Below are positions 7,585-16,478 of a DNA stretch of 56,180 nt, in pieces. This DNA comes from CAZMVY01 sp964617875. GTDB taxonomy: Bacteria; Planctomycetota; Phycisphaerae; UBA1845; PWPN01. The position numbers and the translations under genes are program-made. Under the pieces are notes generated by a model. It was not told the origin of the DNA. It did no database searches and saw only the letters and a program-made list of their open reading frames with translations. Numbering within the stretch: the stretch's first letter is position 1; each line of letters starts with the position of its first letter. Where the stretch lies: positions 1-56,180 of the forward strand of contig CAZUAI010000030.1 in assembly GCA_964617875.1 (NCBI GenBank), read 5' to 3'.

Positions 7585-8808
7585 ATGCAACAGCCTTTCG
7601 CAGCACGCAGGGTGGGGGGTTCTCCAGGACCGCGTCCGCGCGGTCGCGGGGGTTCGCCCGTCTGTTGTCTTCTTCGCCTTGTCTTCCTCGCGGTCGCCCC
7701 GTTGCTCGCCGGCTGTGCCGCCACGGGCCCGGCGACGGCCGCCGACGACGCCCCCCCGCCCTGGTTGAAGTCCCGGTTCCTCCGGTTCTGCGACCTCGCC
7801 GCCGCCGAACTGCACAAGCCCATCACGCCCTTCCCCATCTATGACCGCGACTACGCCGATCCCGCCACGCACCACATGCCCGCCTTCGAGGACGCCCACG
7901 CCGTCCGCGCCCTGGCCACCGCCTACGACATCACCGGCGAACGGCGATACCTCGACGCCTGCCGCCGGTGGGCCGACTGGGCCGTCGGCTGCCAGCACGC
8001 AATGATCCCCGCCGGGGCCTACTACATGAACCACTCGCGGGCCCCCACGCTCGACCACGGCCAGTGGAACGTCGCCGACAGCGGCTCCGTCGGCATGGGC
8101 GTCCTCGCGACGGCCGTCCGCTGCACCGACCCCGCCGCCAGGGCGAAGTACCTCGACTCGGTGAAGGCCTTCGCCAGGCTCGTGATGGACAACTACGTCA
8201 ACCCCGACGGCGGCGTCAGCAACGGCCTCTGGCCCGAGTACGCGGGCTCCTGGTGGTGCTCCAGTGCGAACTTCGGCACGCTCGCGTTCCGGCTCTACGA
8301 CGAAACCGGCGACGACCGCTATCGCGCCGTCGCCCGCGGGGCCCTCGAGTGGCACCTGCGGCAGGACTTCCGCGACCTCAAACCGATCACGTTCGAGCAG
8401 CGGCCCTCGGGCATCATCTTCTACTGCTTTGAGTTCTATGCGACGGGCCTGCCGCACCTCGAGCCCGGCAGCCCGCTCCACGAGTCCCTGCTCCGCCAGC
8501 TCGACGCCGCGTTCGCCTGGATGACCGCCCACCAGAAGACCCGCGGCGCCCCCGTGCCCGACTACACCGAAAAGAACGTGGACATGGCCGGTCTGCCCTC
8601 TCTGATGTACGCCTTCGCCCGCCAACTGCCCCGGTACCGCGGCCTCGTCCCGGCCGCCGACGAGGAACTCCGCTACATCGGCGACCTCCTGCTCGCCCGC
8701 GGCCGGCCCGACGTCTCCCGCCTCAGGATCTGGGAAGTGATGACCTGGGGCATGCTCTCCTGCGCCGAGCGCCTCCGCCCCGTTTCCCGGACGGCCGCTC
8801 GGTGGTAA
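7585..8808 (+). CDS. six-hairpin glycosidase-like lipoprotein
   Basis: A 407-residue protein with an (alpha/alpha)6-type composition. The signal segment LLRLVFLAVAPLLAGCAAT ends in a lipobox, LAGC, so it should be a lipoprotein. The body resembles uncharacterised glycosidase-like proteins (HHMPAFEDAHAVRALATAY, DACRRWADWAVG, WPEYAGSWWCSSANFG, VARGALEWHLRQ). No catalytic acid can be assigned with confidence. The start ATG 7585 has AAGGAGG 5 bases upstream. Residues 7-30 (about RVGGSPGPRPRGRGGSPVC) are encoded by copy 2 of the 72-base palindromic repeat, so the signal peptide carries an unusually long arginine/glycine/proline-rich n-region. It lies 96 bases after the sulfatase and may act on the same glycan. 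Confidence 0.7.
   Translation: MQQPFAARRVGGSPGPRPRGRGGSPVCCLLRLVFLAVAPLLAGCAATGPATAADDAPPPWLKSRFLRFCDLAAAELHKPITPFPIYDRDYADPATHHMPAFEDAHAVRALATAYDITGERRYLDACRRWADWAVGCQHAMIPAGAYYMNHSRAPTLDHGQWNVADSGSVGMGVLATAVRCTDPAARAKYLDSVKAFARLVMDNYVNPDGGVSNGLWPEYAGSWWCSSANFGTLAFRLYDETGDDRYRAVARGALEWHLRQDFRDLKPITFEQRPSGIIFYCFEFYATGLPHLEPGSPLHESLLRQLDAAFAWMTAHQKTRGAPVPDYTEKNVDMAGLPSLMYAFARQLPRYRGLVPAADEELRYIGDLLLARGRPDVSRLRIWEVMTWGMLSCAERLRPVSRTAARW
7604..7675. repeat. 72-base palindromic repeat, copy 2, inside a gene
   Basis: Second copy of the repeat at 5761-5832. It keeps the inner hairpin GACCGCG/CGCGCGGTC and lies in frame between the start codon and the hydrophobic core of the lipoprotein signal peptide (codons 7-30 of the gene at 7585). 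The reading frame is open through it. Confidence 0.85.
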
Positions 8809-8888
8809 GCTATGGACCGAGATCCGGGCCGGCTCCCGCGCGGGCCGGCCGTATGACGCGAGACCCGTATCGACCGAAAGGGACAGAA

Positions 8889-10190
8889 ATGGCGCAACGG
8901 AACAAGTTGACCCGCAGATCGTTTCTCAAGGGGGCGGCCGCCGCCGTGACGGCGCCCTACTTCGTCCCCTCCTCCGCCCTCGGCCGGGGTATGTGGAAAT
9001 CCCCCAACGAGCGCATCACCGTCGGCTTCATCGGCATCGGCAACATGGGTGGGTCGCACCTCCCCGGCTTCCTCGACGACAAGCAGCTTCAGGTCATTGC
9101 CGTCTGCGATGTCGACGCCGTCAAACGCGCAAACGCCCGCAAACGCGTCGAGGAAAAGTACGCCGACGACCGCGGCGCCGGCTCCTTCAAGGGCTGCGAC
9201 GAGTACAACGAGTTCGAAAGGCTCCTCGAGCGGAAGGACATCGACGCCGTCCTCACCGCCACGCCCGATCACTGGCACGCCATCATCGCCATCGCCACCG
9301 TCCGCGCCGGAAAGGACATCTACTCCGAGAAGCCTCTCTCCCTCACCGTCCGCGAGGCGTGGGCCATGCACGACGCCGTCCGCCGCTACGGCCGCGTCTT
9401 CCAGACCGGCAGCCAGCAGCGCAGCGAGAGCAACTTCCGCCTCGCCTGCGAACTCGTCCGCAGCGGCCGCATCGGCAAGCTGCTCACCGTCCACGTGAAC
9501 ATCGGGCCCCCGTCCCAGGAAAAGTACTTCCCCGAGCAGCCCGTCCGCGAGGGCCTCGACTGGGACCGCTGGCTCGGACCGGCGCCGTGGGCCCCGTACA
9601 ACGAGGAGCGGTGCAGCGGAAACTACGGCGGCGGCTGGCGGCACGTCCGCGATTACTCCGGCGGCATGACCACCGACTGGGGCGCCCACCACTTCGACAT
9701 CGGCCAGTGGGGCATGGGCATGGACGGCAGCGGCCCCGTCGAGATCCTGCCCCCGAACGACAAGGCCCACATGACCTTCAAGTACGCCAACGGCGTCGTG
9801 ATGTACCGCGCCGACAAGGCCGAGGGCCACGGCAGCGTCAACGGCGTCCTCTTCACCGGCACCGAGGGCCGCATCGAGGTCAACCGCGGCTACTTCAAAA
9901 CCTGGCCGGACGAGATCGGCCTCACGCCCCTCGGTCCGAACGACGTCCACCTGTACGAGAGCCCCGGTCACCGGCAGGACTGGATCAACTGCATCCGCAA
10001 CCGGCAGCGCCCGATCTGCGACGTCGAGATCGGCGCCAGCTCGGTCACCGTGTGCCACCTCGGCAACATCGCCTTCTGGCTCAACCGGCCCATCCGGTGG
10101 GACCCCGACAAGAAGGAGATCCTCGGCGATGAGGAGGCCGCCCGCTGGCTGAACCGGCCCAAGCGGGGGCAGTGGCGGACCTACCTGTAG
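8889..10190 (+). CDS. Tat-exported Gfo/Idh/MocA oxidoreductase
   Basis: This 433-residue protein opens with a twin-arginine signal (LTRRSFLKGAAAAV) and then a Rossmann NAD(P)-binding start, TVGFIGIGNMGGSH, followed by VIAVCDVD. TPDHWHAIIAIATVRAGKDIYSEKPLSLT is the Gfo/Idh/MocA signature with the EKP lysine. The C-terminal half has the family's beta-sheet domain (WGAHHFDIGQWGMG). It should oxidise or reduce a sugar, polyol or related metabolite with a tightly bound dinucleotide in the periplasm. Length is typical of the planctomycete exported subfamily. I chose ATG 8889 because it places the twin arginines near the N terminus and has AGGGA upstream. Neighbouring glycosidase, sulfatase and HEAT genes on the same strand suggest a shared glycan pathway. 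Confidence 0.92.
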   Translation: MAQRNKLTRRSFLKGAAAAVTAPYFVPSSALGRGMWKSPNERITVGFIGIGNMGGSHLPGFLDDKQLQVIAVCDVDAVKRANARKRVEEKYADDRGAGSFKGCDEYNEFERLLERKDIDAVLTATPDHWHAIIAIATVRAGKDIYSEKPLSLTVREAWAMHDAVRRYGRVFQTGSQQRSESNFRLACELVRSGRIGKLLTVHVNIGPPSQEKYFPEQPVREGLDWDRWLGPAPWAPYNEERCSGNYGGGWRHVRDYSGGMTTDWGAHHFDIGQWGMGMDGSGPVEILPPNDKAHMTFKYANGVVMYRADKAEGHGSVNGVLFTGTEGRIEVNRGYFKTWPDEIGLTPLGPNDVHLYESPGHRQDWINCIRNRQRPICDVEIGASSVTVCHLGNIAFWLNRPIRWDPDKKEILGDEEAARWLNRPKRGQWRTYL

Positions 10191-10259
10191 CAGGCGGCGG
10201 CTGGAGCGAGTGCGAGCGTCTTCGGTTTCACGAACACAAACCTCTTCGGAGTATCGGAT

Positions 10260-12440
10260 ATGACGAGACAGACGAACCTGATTCAAGTCGCGTGGCTGGC
10301 GGGCTTCGGCCTCGTGTGCTGCGGTTGTGCCGAGTCCGGCGGCGCGGGAATCGCCCGCGGCCCGGCAGCCCGACTCGAGCAGGACTACGGACAGAAGATC
10401 GATGCCCTGCTGCCCGGCATGGGCGCCGCCGACCCGATGGCCCGCAAGGATCCCCAGCTGGCCCTCGAGAAGATGTGCTTCGAGGCGAGCGGCCCCGGCA
10501 AGGAGGCGGAGCGGCGCGCGATCTGCATGGCCATGATGGCCCGCGTCGGCCCCGAGACGGCCAAGCCCGCCCGCATCTGGATCCTGCGCAAGGTCGAGCC
10601 CCTCGGCCGCGACGAGGTTGTGCCCCGCCTCGCCGCCCTCCTGCACGATGCCGACGCCGACGTCCGCGAGACCGCCCGCCGCGCCCTGACCAACAACCCG
10701 TCGCCCAGGGCCGCCGAGGCCCTGCGGAAGGAACTCGCCCGAGCCGCCGACAATGCCTGGCGCATTGCGTGCATCAATGCACTCGGCTGGCGGCACGATG
10801 CGGCCAGTGTGCCGGCGCTCATTCCGCTTGCCGCCTCGCCGGATGCCGGCGTGGCCTGCGCCGCAGCCTCCGCACTCGGCAGCGTGGGCAACGAGGCGGC
10901 CGTCAAGGCCCTCGCCGGTCTGCGCAAGACCGCCGGCCCCGCCGTCCGCTCCACGGTCCTCGACGCCAGCCTCCGTGCGGCCGAGCGGATCGCCGCCGCG
11001 GGCAAGCCCGACGTCGCCGCGACGATCTGCCGCGAACTCATGATCCCCGGCGAACCCGAACCGGTCCGACTCGCCGCCGTGTGTACCTTCGCGAAGACGC
11101 AAGGCGAAAAGGCCCTTCCGCTTCTGATCAGCATGATCAGCGGAAACGACGTCCACCTCCAGCTCACCGCCGCCGACTGCGCCCGACGCATTCCCGGCAG
11201 GGCCGTCACCGAAAAACTCGCCGCCGCCATGGACGCCGCCCCGCCCGATGTGCAGGTCGTGCTGCTCGATACGCTCGGCCGGCGCGGCTGCCCCGTCGCG
11301 CTGCCCGCCGTCGTCGCGCGCGTGAAGCACGACAACGCCGAGGTCCGCGCCGCCGCCGTCGCCGCCCTGCAGTTTCTGGGCAACGCCTCCACGGTCAATC
11401 TGCTGGCCGAGCGGGCGGCAAAGGCCGACGGCGACGAGAAGGACGCCGCGCGGAACGCCCTGGCGGCCCTGCGCGGCGCCGATGTGGACGGCGTCATCCT
11501 CAAGGCCATCGACAATGCGGAGCCGTCGGTTCGAGAGGAATTGGTCAGGGCCGCGGCCCTCCGCCACATCGCCGCCGCCAGGGAGCTGTTCTACCCCGCC
11601 ACCGCCAGTGCCGACGAGGGCACGCGTGTGGCCGCCCTCAAGGCGCTGGGCCGGTTCGCCTCGACCGACGAATACGGCAAGCTCATCACGATCCTCGCGA
11701 AATCCCCCGGCGGCCGCACCACGCGCGTCGCCGAGGAGACCGTCGAGGCCGTCGGAAAGAGAATCCAGGACCCCGACAAACGCGTCGAGCCCGTGATCGC
11801 GGCCATGCGCGAAGCCCCCGCCCCGGAAAAGGTCCGCCTGATCCACATGCTCAAACGCTACGAGGGCCGCCTCGCCCTGACCGCCATTCGCGAGGCCGGC
11901 AAGTCCGACGACAAGGCCGTCAGGGACGCCGCCCTCGAGGCCCTCTCGCAGTGGAGTTCGTTGTTCGTCGATCAGTGGGTCCTCAGCGGTCCCTACGCCG
12001 AAGACGGCAAGAACCACACCGATCTCTTCGAGATCGCCTTCGCCCCGGAGAAGGCCCCGGCCGACGCCAAATGGAGCCCCCTCAAGGACAAGTTCGAAAA
12101 ACAGCCGGGCCTGTTCGAGCTGAACAAGGTCGCCAGGAACAAGGAGAACTGCTGCGCCTACGTCCGCACGCGGATCTGGTCCGAGAAGGAGCAGAAGGCG
12201 CAGCTCGCCTTCGGCAGCGACGACGGCATCAAGGTCTGGTTCAACGGCAACGTCGTCCACGCCAACAACGCCTCCCGGGCCTGCAAGTGCGACGAAGACA
12301 AGGTCACCGTCACGCTCAAGGAAGGCTGGAACGACCTCATGCTGAAGATCACGCAGGGCGGCGGCGACTGGTCGTTCTGCTGCGGGATCAAGGCCCCCGA
12401 CGGCGGCCCGATCGACGGCCTGCAATTCGAGGCGAAGTAA
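10260..12440 (+). CDS. HEAT-repeat lipoprotein with PA14-like C terminus
   Basis: A 726-residue putative lipoprotein: MTRQTNLIQVAWLAGFGLVCCGCAES has a hydrophobic segment ending in cysteines suitable for lipidation. From about residue 70 to 560 the sequence is a run of roughly 30-residue alpha-helical repeats (VPRLAALLHDADADVRETARRAL, IPLAASPDAGVACAAASALGSV), which are HEAT/PBS-lyase-type. The last 160 residues form a beta domain (WVLSGPYAEDG, FGSDDGIKVWFNGNVVH, EGWNDLMLKITQ) like the PA14/galactose-binding modules on planctomycete surface proteins. It is likely a non-catalytic binding or scaffold protein. CGGAG lies 10 bases before ATG 10260. It probably belongs with the upstream oxidoreductase gene, 69 bases away. 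Confidence 0.8.
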   Translation: MTRQTNLIQVAWLAGFGLVCCGCAESGGAGIARGPAARLEQDYGQKIDALLPGMGAADPMARKDPQLALEKMCFEASGPGKEAERRAICMAMMARVGPETAKPARIWILRKVEPLGRDEVVPRLAALLHDADADVRETARRALTNNPSPRAAEALRKELARAADNAWRIACINALGWRHDAASVPALIPLAASPDAGVACAAASALGSVGNEAAVKALAGLRKTAGPAVRSTVLDASLRAAERIAAAGKPDVAATICRELMIPGEPEPVRLAAVCTFAKTQGEKALPLLISMISGNDVHLQLTAADCARRIPGRAVTEKLAAAMDAAPPDVQVVLLDTLGRRGCPVALPAVVARVKHDNAEVRAAAVAALQFLGNASTVNLLAERAAKADGDEKDAARNALAALRGADVDGVILKAIDNAEPSVREELVRAAALRHIAAARELFYPATASADEGTRVAALKALGRFASTDEYGKLITILAKSPGGRTTRVAEETVEAVGKRIQDPDKRVEPVIAAMREAPAPEKVRLIHMLKRYEGRLALTAIREAGKSDDKAVRDAALEALSQWSSLFVDQWVLSGPYAEDGKNHTDLFEIAFAPEKAPADAKWSPLKDKFEKQPGLFELNKVARNKENCCAYVRTRIWSEKEQKAQLAFGSDDGIKVWFNGNVVHANNASRACKCDEDKVTVTLKEGWNDLMLKITQGGGDWSFCCGIKAPDGGPIDGLQFEAK

Positions 12441-12588
12441 TCCCACGAAAGGGTGGGGGCGTAGCATCAGTACTCCGTCGTCGCATTCCGCAACGACGGA
12501 CGAGCGGCAAAAGGCGCTTGCGAGGGCTGTTTCTGCAGCCAGGGCCCAGGCCCGGGCCGCCGAATCGCCCGTGATCTCCGGAGCGCCC

Positions 12589-13065
12589 ATGCGATACATC
12601 CTCGACGGCAACAATCTGCTGCACATCTACGCGACCGGGCTCGGCCGGCACGCATTGTGCAACGTCGTGGGAGCATGGGCGGCCCGGAACCGGGCGGAGG
12701 TGATCGTCGTCTTCGATGGCCCGCCGCCGACGCCCGGCGTGTGGCAGCAGATGCGGGCATGCGGGCTCGACGTGCGGTTCAGCGAGGCGCGGAAGGCCGA
12801 TGAGGTGATCGAGGACCTCATCGAACAGGCCGCCTCGCCGGCCAACGTGTCCGTGGTGACCAGCGACCGCGGCCCGGGCACGGCGGCCCGCCGTCGCGGC
12901 TGCCGCTGGATCAGGAGCCAGGAGTTCGCCGCGATGCTGGATGAGCCGCCGACCGCCCCCGCGCCCCCGCCGCCGCCAACCCCCGAGAAGCCCGCCGCCG
13001 TCCCGGGCGACACCGACGCCTGGCTGCGCGAATTCGGGCTGGAGCCGGGGAACGGGACGCCGTAA
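12589..13065 (+). CDS. YacP-like NYN-domain nuclease
   Basis: A 158-residue protein with the NYN/PIN-like fold of the YacP (DUF901) family: MRYILDGNNLLH carries the first acidic residue, VIVVFDGPPP the second, and ADEVIEDLIEQA and VSVVTSDRGPGTAARRRGC follow. YacP relatives are ribonucleases linked to RNA turnover. The last 45 residues are proline-rich and then end in WLREFG, probably a short linear motif. ATG 12589 has GGAG 6 bases upstream; a GTG at 12571 is the alternative. It converges with ribBA. Confidence 0.8.
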   Translation: MRYILDGNNLLHIYATGLGRHALCNVVGAWAARNRAEVIVVFDGPPPTPGVWQQMRACGLDVRFSEARKADEVIEDLIEQAASPANVSVVTSDRGPGTAARRRGCRWIRSQEFAAMLDEPPTAPAPPPPPTPEKPAAVPGDTDAWLREFGLEPGNGTP

Positions 13066-13136
13066 CGGTGTTCGTGGACAAGGTGTGAGGAATCCCTGAC
13101 GAGGCGGACCCCGTCCCGCATCCAACCCTTGTCCGG

Positions 13137-14381
13137 CTACAACCCATCGAGGATGTGACCCAGCTTGGCTTTCTTCGTCGCCAGGTAGCGCCGGTTGGCT
13201 TCGTTCGGCGGGATCTGGATGGCGACCTGCTCGACGATCTGGAGGCCGTAGACCTCGAGCCGCTCGAGCTTCTTCGGGTTGTTCGTGAGGATCCGCAGCT
13301 TCCGCAGGCCGAGGTCGCGGAGGATCTGGGCGCCGACGCCGTAGTCCCGCTTGTCCGCCGGGAAGCCGAGGGCCTCGTTCGCCTCGACCGTGTCGAGCCC
13401 CTCATCCTGCAGACGGTACGCCTTGAGCTTGTTGTGCAGGCCGATGCCGCGGCCCTCCTGCCGCAGGTAGATCAGCGCCCCTTTGCCCGCCTCGTGGATC
13501 TGCTCCAGCGCGTACGCCAGCTGCTCGCCGCAGTCGCACCGCATCGAGCCGAAGACGTCGCCCGTCAGGCATTCCGAGTGGACACGCACGAGGACGGGCT
13601 CCTCATGGACGATCACCTGGCCCTGCTCGTCACGGTCCCCGACGCCCCCGCAGCAGATCGCCAGGTGCGGGTCGGAATCCACGATCGACCGGTACGCGAT
13701 CAGCGTAAAGTCGCCGAACCGCGTCGGCAGGTTCACCGCCTCGACCCGCTGGATGACCTTCTCACGACGCTGCCGATACTCCACCAGATCGGCGATCGTG
13801 CAGAGCTTCAGCCCGTGATGCTGCGCGAACCGCTCCAGCTCCGGCAGCCGGGCCATGTCGCCGTCCTCCGCAAGGATCGGGCAGATGACGCCCGCCGGCT
13901 CCAGCCCCGCCAGCCGTGCGAAATCCACCGCCGCCTCCGTGTGCCCCGCCCGCACCAGCACGCCGCCGGACCGCGCCCGCAACGGCGGCACGTGCCCCGG
14001 CCGCACCAGATCGCCTGGCCGGCACTCGGGCGAGACCGCCCGCCGGATCGTGATCGAGCGGTCACGGGCCGACTCGCCCGTCGTGATGCCGAACCGCGGC
14101 GCCGCGTCGATGAATACCTGGAACGCCGTTCCCAGCGGGGCCGTGTTCTCGCTGACCTGCGGCGTCAGGTTCAGCCGCTCGCAATGCTCCGGCGTCAACG
14201 CGAGACAGAGCATGCCCCGCCCATGCTTCAGCATGAAGTTTACGACTTCCGTCGTCGCCGACTCGGCCGCACAGACAAGGTCGCCCTCGTTCTCCCGCCG
14301 CTCGTCGTCCACCACGACGATCATGCGGCCATTCTGGATCTCGTTTATCGCTTCCTCGGTTGTGCAAAACGGCGAACTCAT
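13137..14381 (-). CDS. ribBA: bifunctional riboflavin enzyme RibBA
   Basis: A 414-residue fusion of 3,4-dihydroxy-2-butanone-4-phosphate synthase and GTP cyclohydrolase II, the two entry reactions of riboflavin synthesis. N-terminal domain (about 1-200): VVDDERRENEGDL with the acidic catalytic residues, GRGMLCLALT and RAGHTEAAVDFARLAGL. C-terminal domain (about 210-410): zinc ligands in HSECLTGDVFGSMRCDCGEQL, then RQEGRGIGLHNKLKAY and the closing YLATKKAKLGH. Both active sites look complete. ATG 14381 begins MSSPFCTTEEAI. No FMN riboswitch pattern is evident in the few bases before the next gene. It lies downstream of the phosphatidyltransferase gene on the same strand with a 4-base gap and is probably co-transcribed. 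Confidence 0.96.
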   Translation of the reverse strand: MSSPFCTTEEAINEIQNGRMIVVVDDERRENEGDLVCAAESATTEVVNFMLKHGRGMLCLALTPEHCERLNLTPQVSENTAPLGTAFQVFIDAAPRFGITTGESARDRSITIRRAVSPECRPGDLVRPGHVPPLRARSGGVLVRAGHTEAAVDFARLAGLEPAGVICPILAEDGDMARLPELERFAQHHGLKLCTIADLVEYRQRREKVIQRVEAVNLPTRFGDFTLIAYRSIVDSDPHLAICCGGVGDRDEQGQVIVHEEPVLVRVHSECLTGDVFGSMRCDCGEQLAYALEQIHEAGKGALIYLRQEGRGIGLHNKLKAYRLQDEGLDTVEANEALGFPADKRDYGVGAQILRDLGLRKLRILTNNPKKLERLEVYGLQIVEQVAIQIPPNEANRRYLATKKAKLGHILDGL

Positions 14382-14385
14382 GCCA

Positions 14386-14991
14386 CTAGGATACCGTCTT
14401 CTCGTTCGCAACCGAAGCGACGAACCGCTGGCCGAAGCGGAAGTAGTCCACGGCGGCGACGACCGCGAACGCCGTAGCCGTCCACCAGCACGCGACGGGA
14501 ATCCAGGCCACGACGCCCGGCAGGTCCGGCCGGAGCAGCACGGCCAGCACGGTGATGAGTTGCGTGAACGTACACAGCTTGCCCGGCCGTCGGGGTGAGA
14601 TGCATGCCCGCGACGTGATGATGTAGATGACGCAGAACCCGATCACGACGAGCAGATCCTTGCCGATCGCGGCGACCACGACCGCGCTGGGCAACATGCC
14701 GTCGGGCACGCTCGTCCTCTGGCCGGCGAGGAGTACGAACGCGCACATGATCAGCAGCTTGTCGGCGAGGGGATCGAGGAAACTGCCCAGCGGCGATTCG
14801 GCGCGCATCCGCCGGGCGAGGTAGCCGTCGAGCACGTCGCTGACCGCCATGAGCAGGAACACGGCGACGGCGGCCCGGCGCGCGAAGGTGCCCCAGTACG
14901 GGTCCTGGAGGTTGAGCAGGCACACGACAAACGGCCCCACCAGGATGATCCGCGACAACGTGATACGGTTCGGCCACGTCAGCGCGCTCAT
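14386..14991 (-). CDS. pgsA: CDP-alcohol phosphatidyltransferase (PgsA-like)
   Basis: A 201-residue integral membrane enzyme. The signature D-x2-D-G-x2-A-R-x8-G-x3-D-x3-D is present as SDVLDGYLARRMRAE followed by GSFLDPLADK near residues 50-80. Several hydrophobic helices surround it. The start, ALTWPNRITLSRIIL, is typical of CDP-diacylglycerol-glycerol-3-phosphate 3-phosphatidyltransferases, so PgsA is the best guess, though other CDP-alcohol transferases cannot be excluded. It starts at an ATG that overlaps the TGA of the CapK-like gene by one base (TGATG), which points to translational coupling. Confidence 0.85.
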   Translation of the reverse strand: MSALTWPNRITLSRIILVGPFVVCLLNLQDPYWGTFARRAAVAVFLLMAVSDVLDGYLARRMRAESPLGSFLDPLADKLLIMCAFVLLAGQRTSVPDGMLPSAVVVAAIGKDLLVVIGFCVIYIITSRACISPRRPGKLCTFTQLITVLAVLLRPDLPGVVAWIPVACWWTATAFAVVAAVDYFRFGQRFVASVANEKTVS

Positions 14992-16373
14992 CACCTGTCC
15001 GTGTTCTGCTTCTTCCCGGACGGTCCCAGCAGCGGCGACCGCACGCTGGAACTGACGTAGCGGTACTTGCCGGATGCCTCCGCCTCGAGGCGCGGCACGA
15101 GGCTGATGTCCACGCGCGTCTTTCCGCCGAAGACGCGGGCGATGTTCTGGCGGATCGTCTCGATCGCCCTGGTGTCGAACGCCTTGCCGGCCTGCAACCG
15201 CACGTCGAGGTGATCGGTCGTGTCCTGGTGAACGCGGAACTGCTCGATGCCGGGCACGCTGCGGACGGCATAGATCACCGCGAGTGCGTGGACGAGCTTC
15301 CCGTCGGGCGCCACGAGGAAGTCGGTGGATCGCCCCTGAATCGAGTGGATAAGCGGCAGCGGCCGCCCGCAGGCGCAGATCCCCGAGCCGGGAACGGCCA
15401 GGTCGCCCGTGCGGTAGCGGATGATCGGGCACACCTTGGCGTCGAGGTTCGTCGTCACGACCTCGGCCGAGCCGTCCGGCATCGGCGGCGCGCCGGCGAA
15501 CCCGAACTCGATGTAGTTCAGCTCGGCATTCACGTGAATGCCGCCCTGCGGGCACTGGCCGGCGATCAGGCCGCCGTCGCGGCAGCCGTATTCGACGGAG
15601 ACCCGCGTCCGGAACGCCTCCTCGATCGCCTTGCGCTGAAAGTCGTAGAGCGGCTCGGCCGTGACGATCATGCAGCCGAGCGAGTCGGGCATCGTCGCCC
15701 CGGTCCGGAGGATGTGCAGGGCCAGCACGTAGGCACACGACACGTAGGCGTACATCTTCCGCGGCCGGAACCGGCAGAGGAACGCGACGTGGCGGTCCAT
15801 GGCCGCCTCGTCGAGACCGAAGGCCTTCCGCAGCCGCGTGTTCAGGAGACGGTCGCGGACCCTGCGGGCGATGTCCATCTTCGACAGGTCCGCCGGCGAG
15901 CCCCACAGGGCGACCTCCCGTTCCCCGATGTTGACGCCGAACCAGCGGTAGACGCGGTGCCGGGCCGCCTCGCACCGGGCGATGCGGACCATGTCGTTGT
16001 AGAGCTGAAGCGGCTCGCCCGTGGAGCCGCCCGTCGCCACGGACACGACGCGCCCGCGGTATCCCCGGGGCACCAGGTCTTCCAGGTGCTCGCGAATGAT
16101 CTTCTTCGTCAACAGGGGGATGCGGCGGAAGTCGTCGAAGTCCTGGATCCCCGCCGCCTTGATGCCGTGCGTCGCGAAGAGCTTGCCGTAATACGGCACG
16201 TTCCGCTCGACGTGCTGCACAAGTGCCGAGATCTTCCGCATCTGCAGTTCGCGGAGCTTCTCGACGGGCCAGGCTTGGCTGGCTTCCAGTTCGCGGAGGT
16301 AATAGCGGGTCCGCTTGCCGAGCAGCCGCTCGTGTACCGGGAACAGCAGATTGCGTACGATCCAGGGGCTCAT
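14991..16373 (-). CDS. CapK/PaaK-like adenylate-forming ligase
   Basis: A 460-residue protein of the phenylacetate-CoA ligase-like/CapK family. Visible motifs are VATGGSTGEPLQLY (phosphate-binding, near residue 115), the central EYGCRDGG, the Y-R-T-G-D adenylation core motif in IIRYRTGDLAVPG, and a C-terminal ACP/CoA-ligase lid (KTRVDISLVPRLEAEASGKYRYV). Members of this branch lie in capsule and exopolysaccharide loci and activate a carboxylate as adenylate, with poorly known substrates. It is divergent from the exosortase gene, with 105 bases between the starts, and overlaps pgsA. Context suggests a part in surface polymer synthesis. Confidence 0.8.
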   Translation of the reverse strand: MSPWIVRNLLFPVHERLLGKRTRYYLRELEASQAWPVEKLRELQMRKISALVQHVERNVPYYGKLFATHGIKAAGIQDFDDFRRIPLLTKKIIREHLEDLVPRGYRGRVVSVATGGSTGEPLQLYNDMVRIARCEAARHRVYRWFGVNIGEREVALWGSPADLSKMDIARRVRDRLLNTRLRKAFGLDEAAMDRHVAFLCRFRPRKMYAYVSCAYVLALHILRTGATMPDSLGCMIVTAEPLYDFQRKAIEEAFRTRVSVEYGCRDGGLIAGQCPQGGIHVNAELNYIEFGFAGAPPMPDGSAEVVTTNLDAKVCPIIRYRTGDLAVPGSGICACGRPLPLIHSIQGRSTDFLVAPDGKLVHALAVIYAVRSVPGIEQFRVHQDTTDHLDVRLQAGKAFDTRAIETIRQNIARVFGGKTRVDISLVPRLEAEASGKYRYVSSSVRSPLLGPSGKKQNTDR

Positions 16374-16478
16374 GGCACTCCAGACGATGTGACGATATCA
16401 TAGGCATCGTCGGGTGCAAGTCAGGACTGGAACCGATCGCCGTTGAAACGGCGATGCGCCCGGCCCGGAAAGGCGCGT

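Noticed and set aside
12441..12588. Terminator from the CCGTCGT/ACGACGG inverted repeat
   Set aside because: The stem is short with a long loop and no T-run follows it.
8673..12626. 1317-codon open frame on the minus strand
   Set aside because: It is antisense to the Gfo/Idh and HEAT genes; in such GC-rich DNA the antisense frame of a real gene often stays open. Its translation is repetitive Gly/Asp/Val/Ala without domains.
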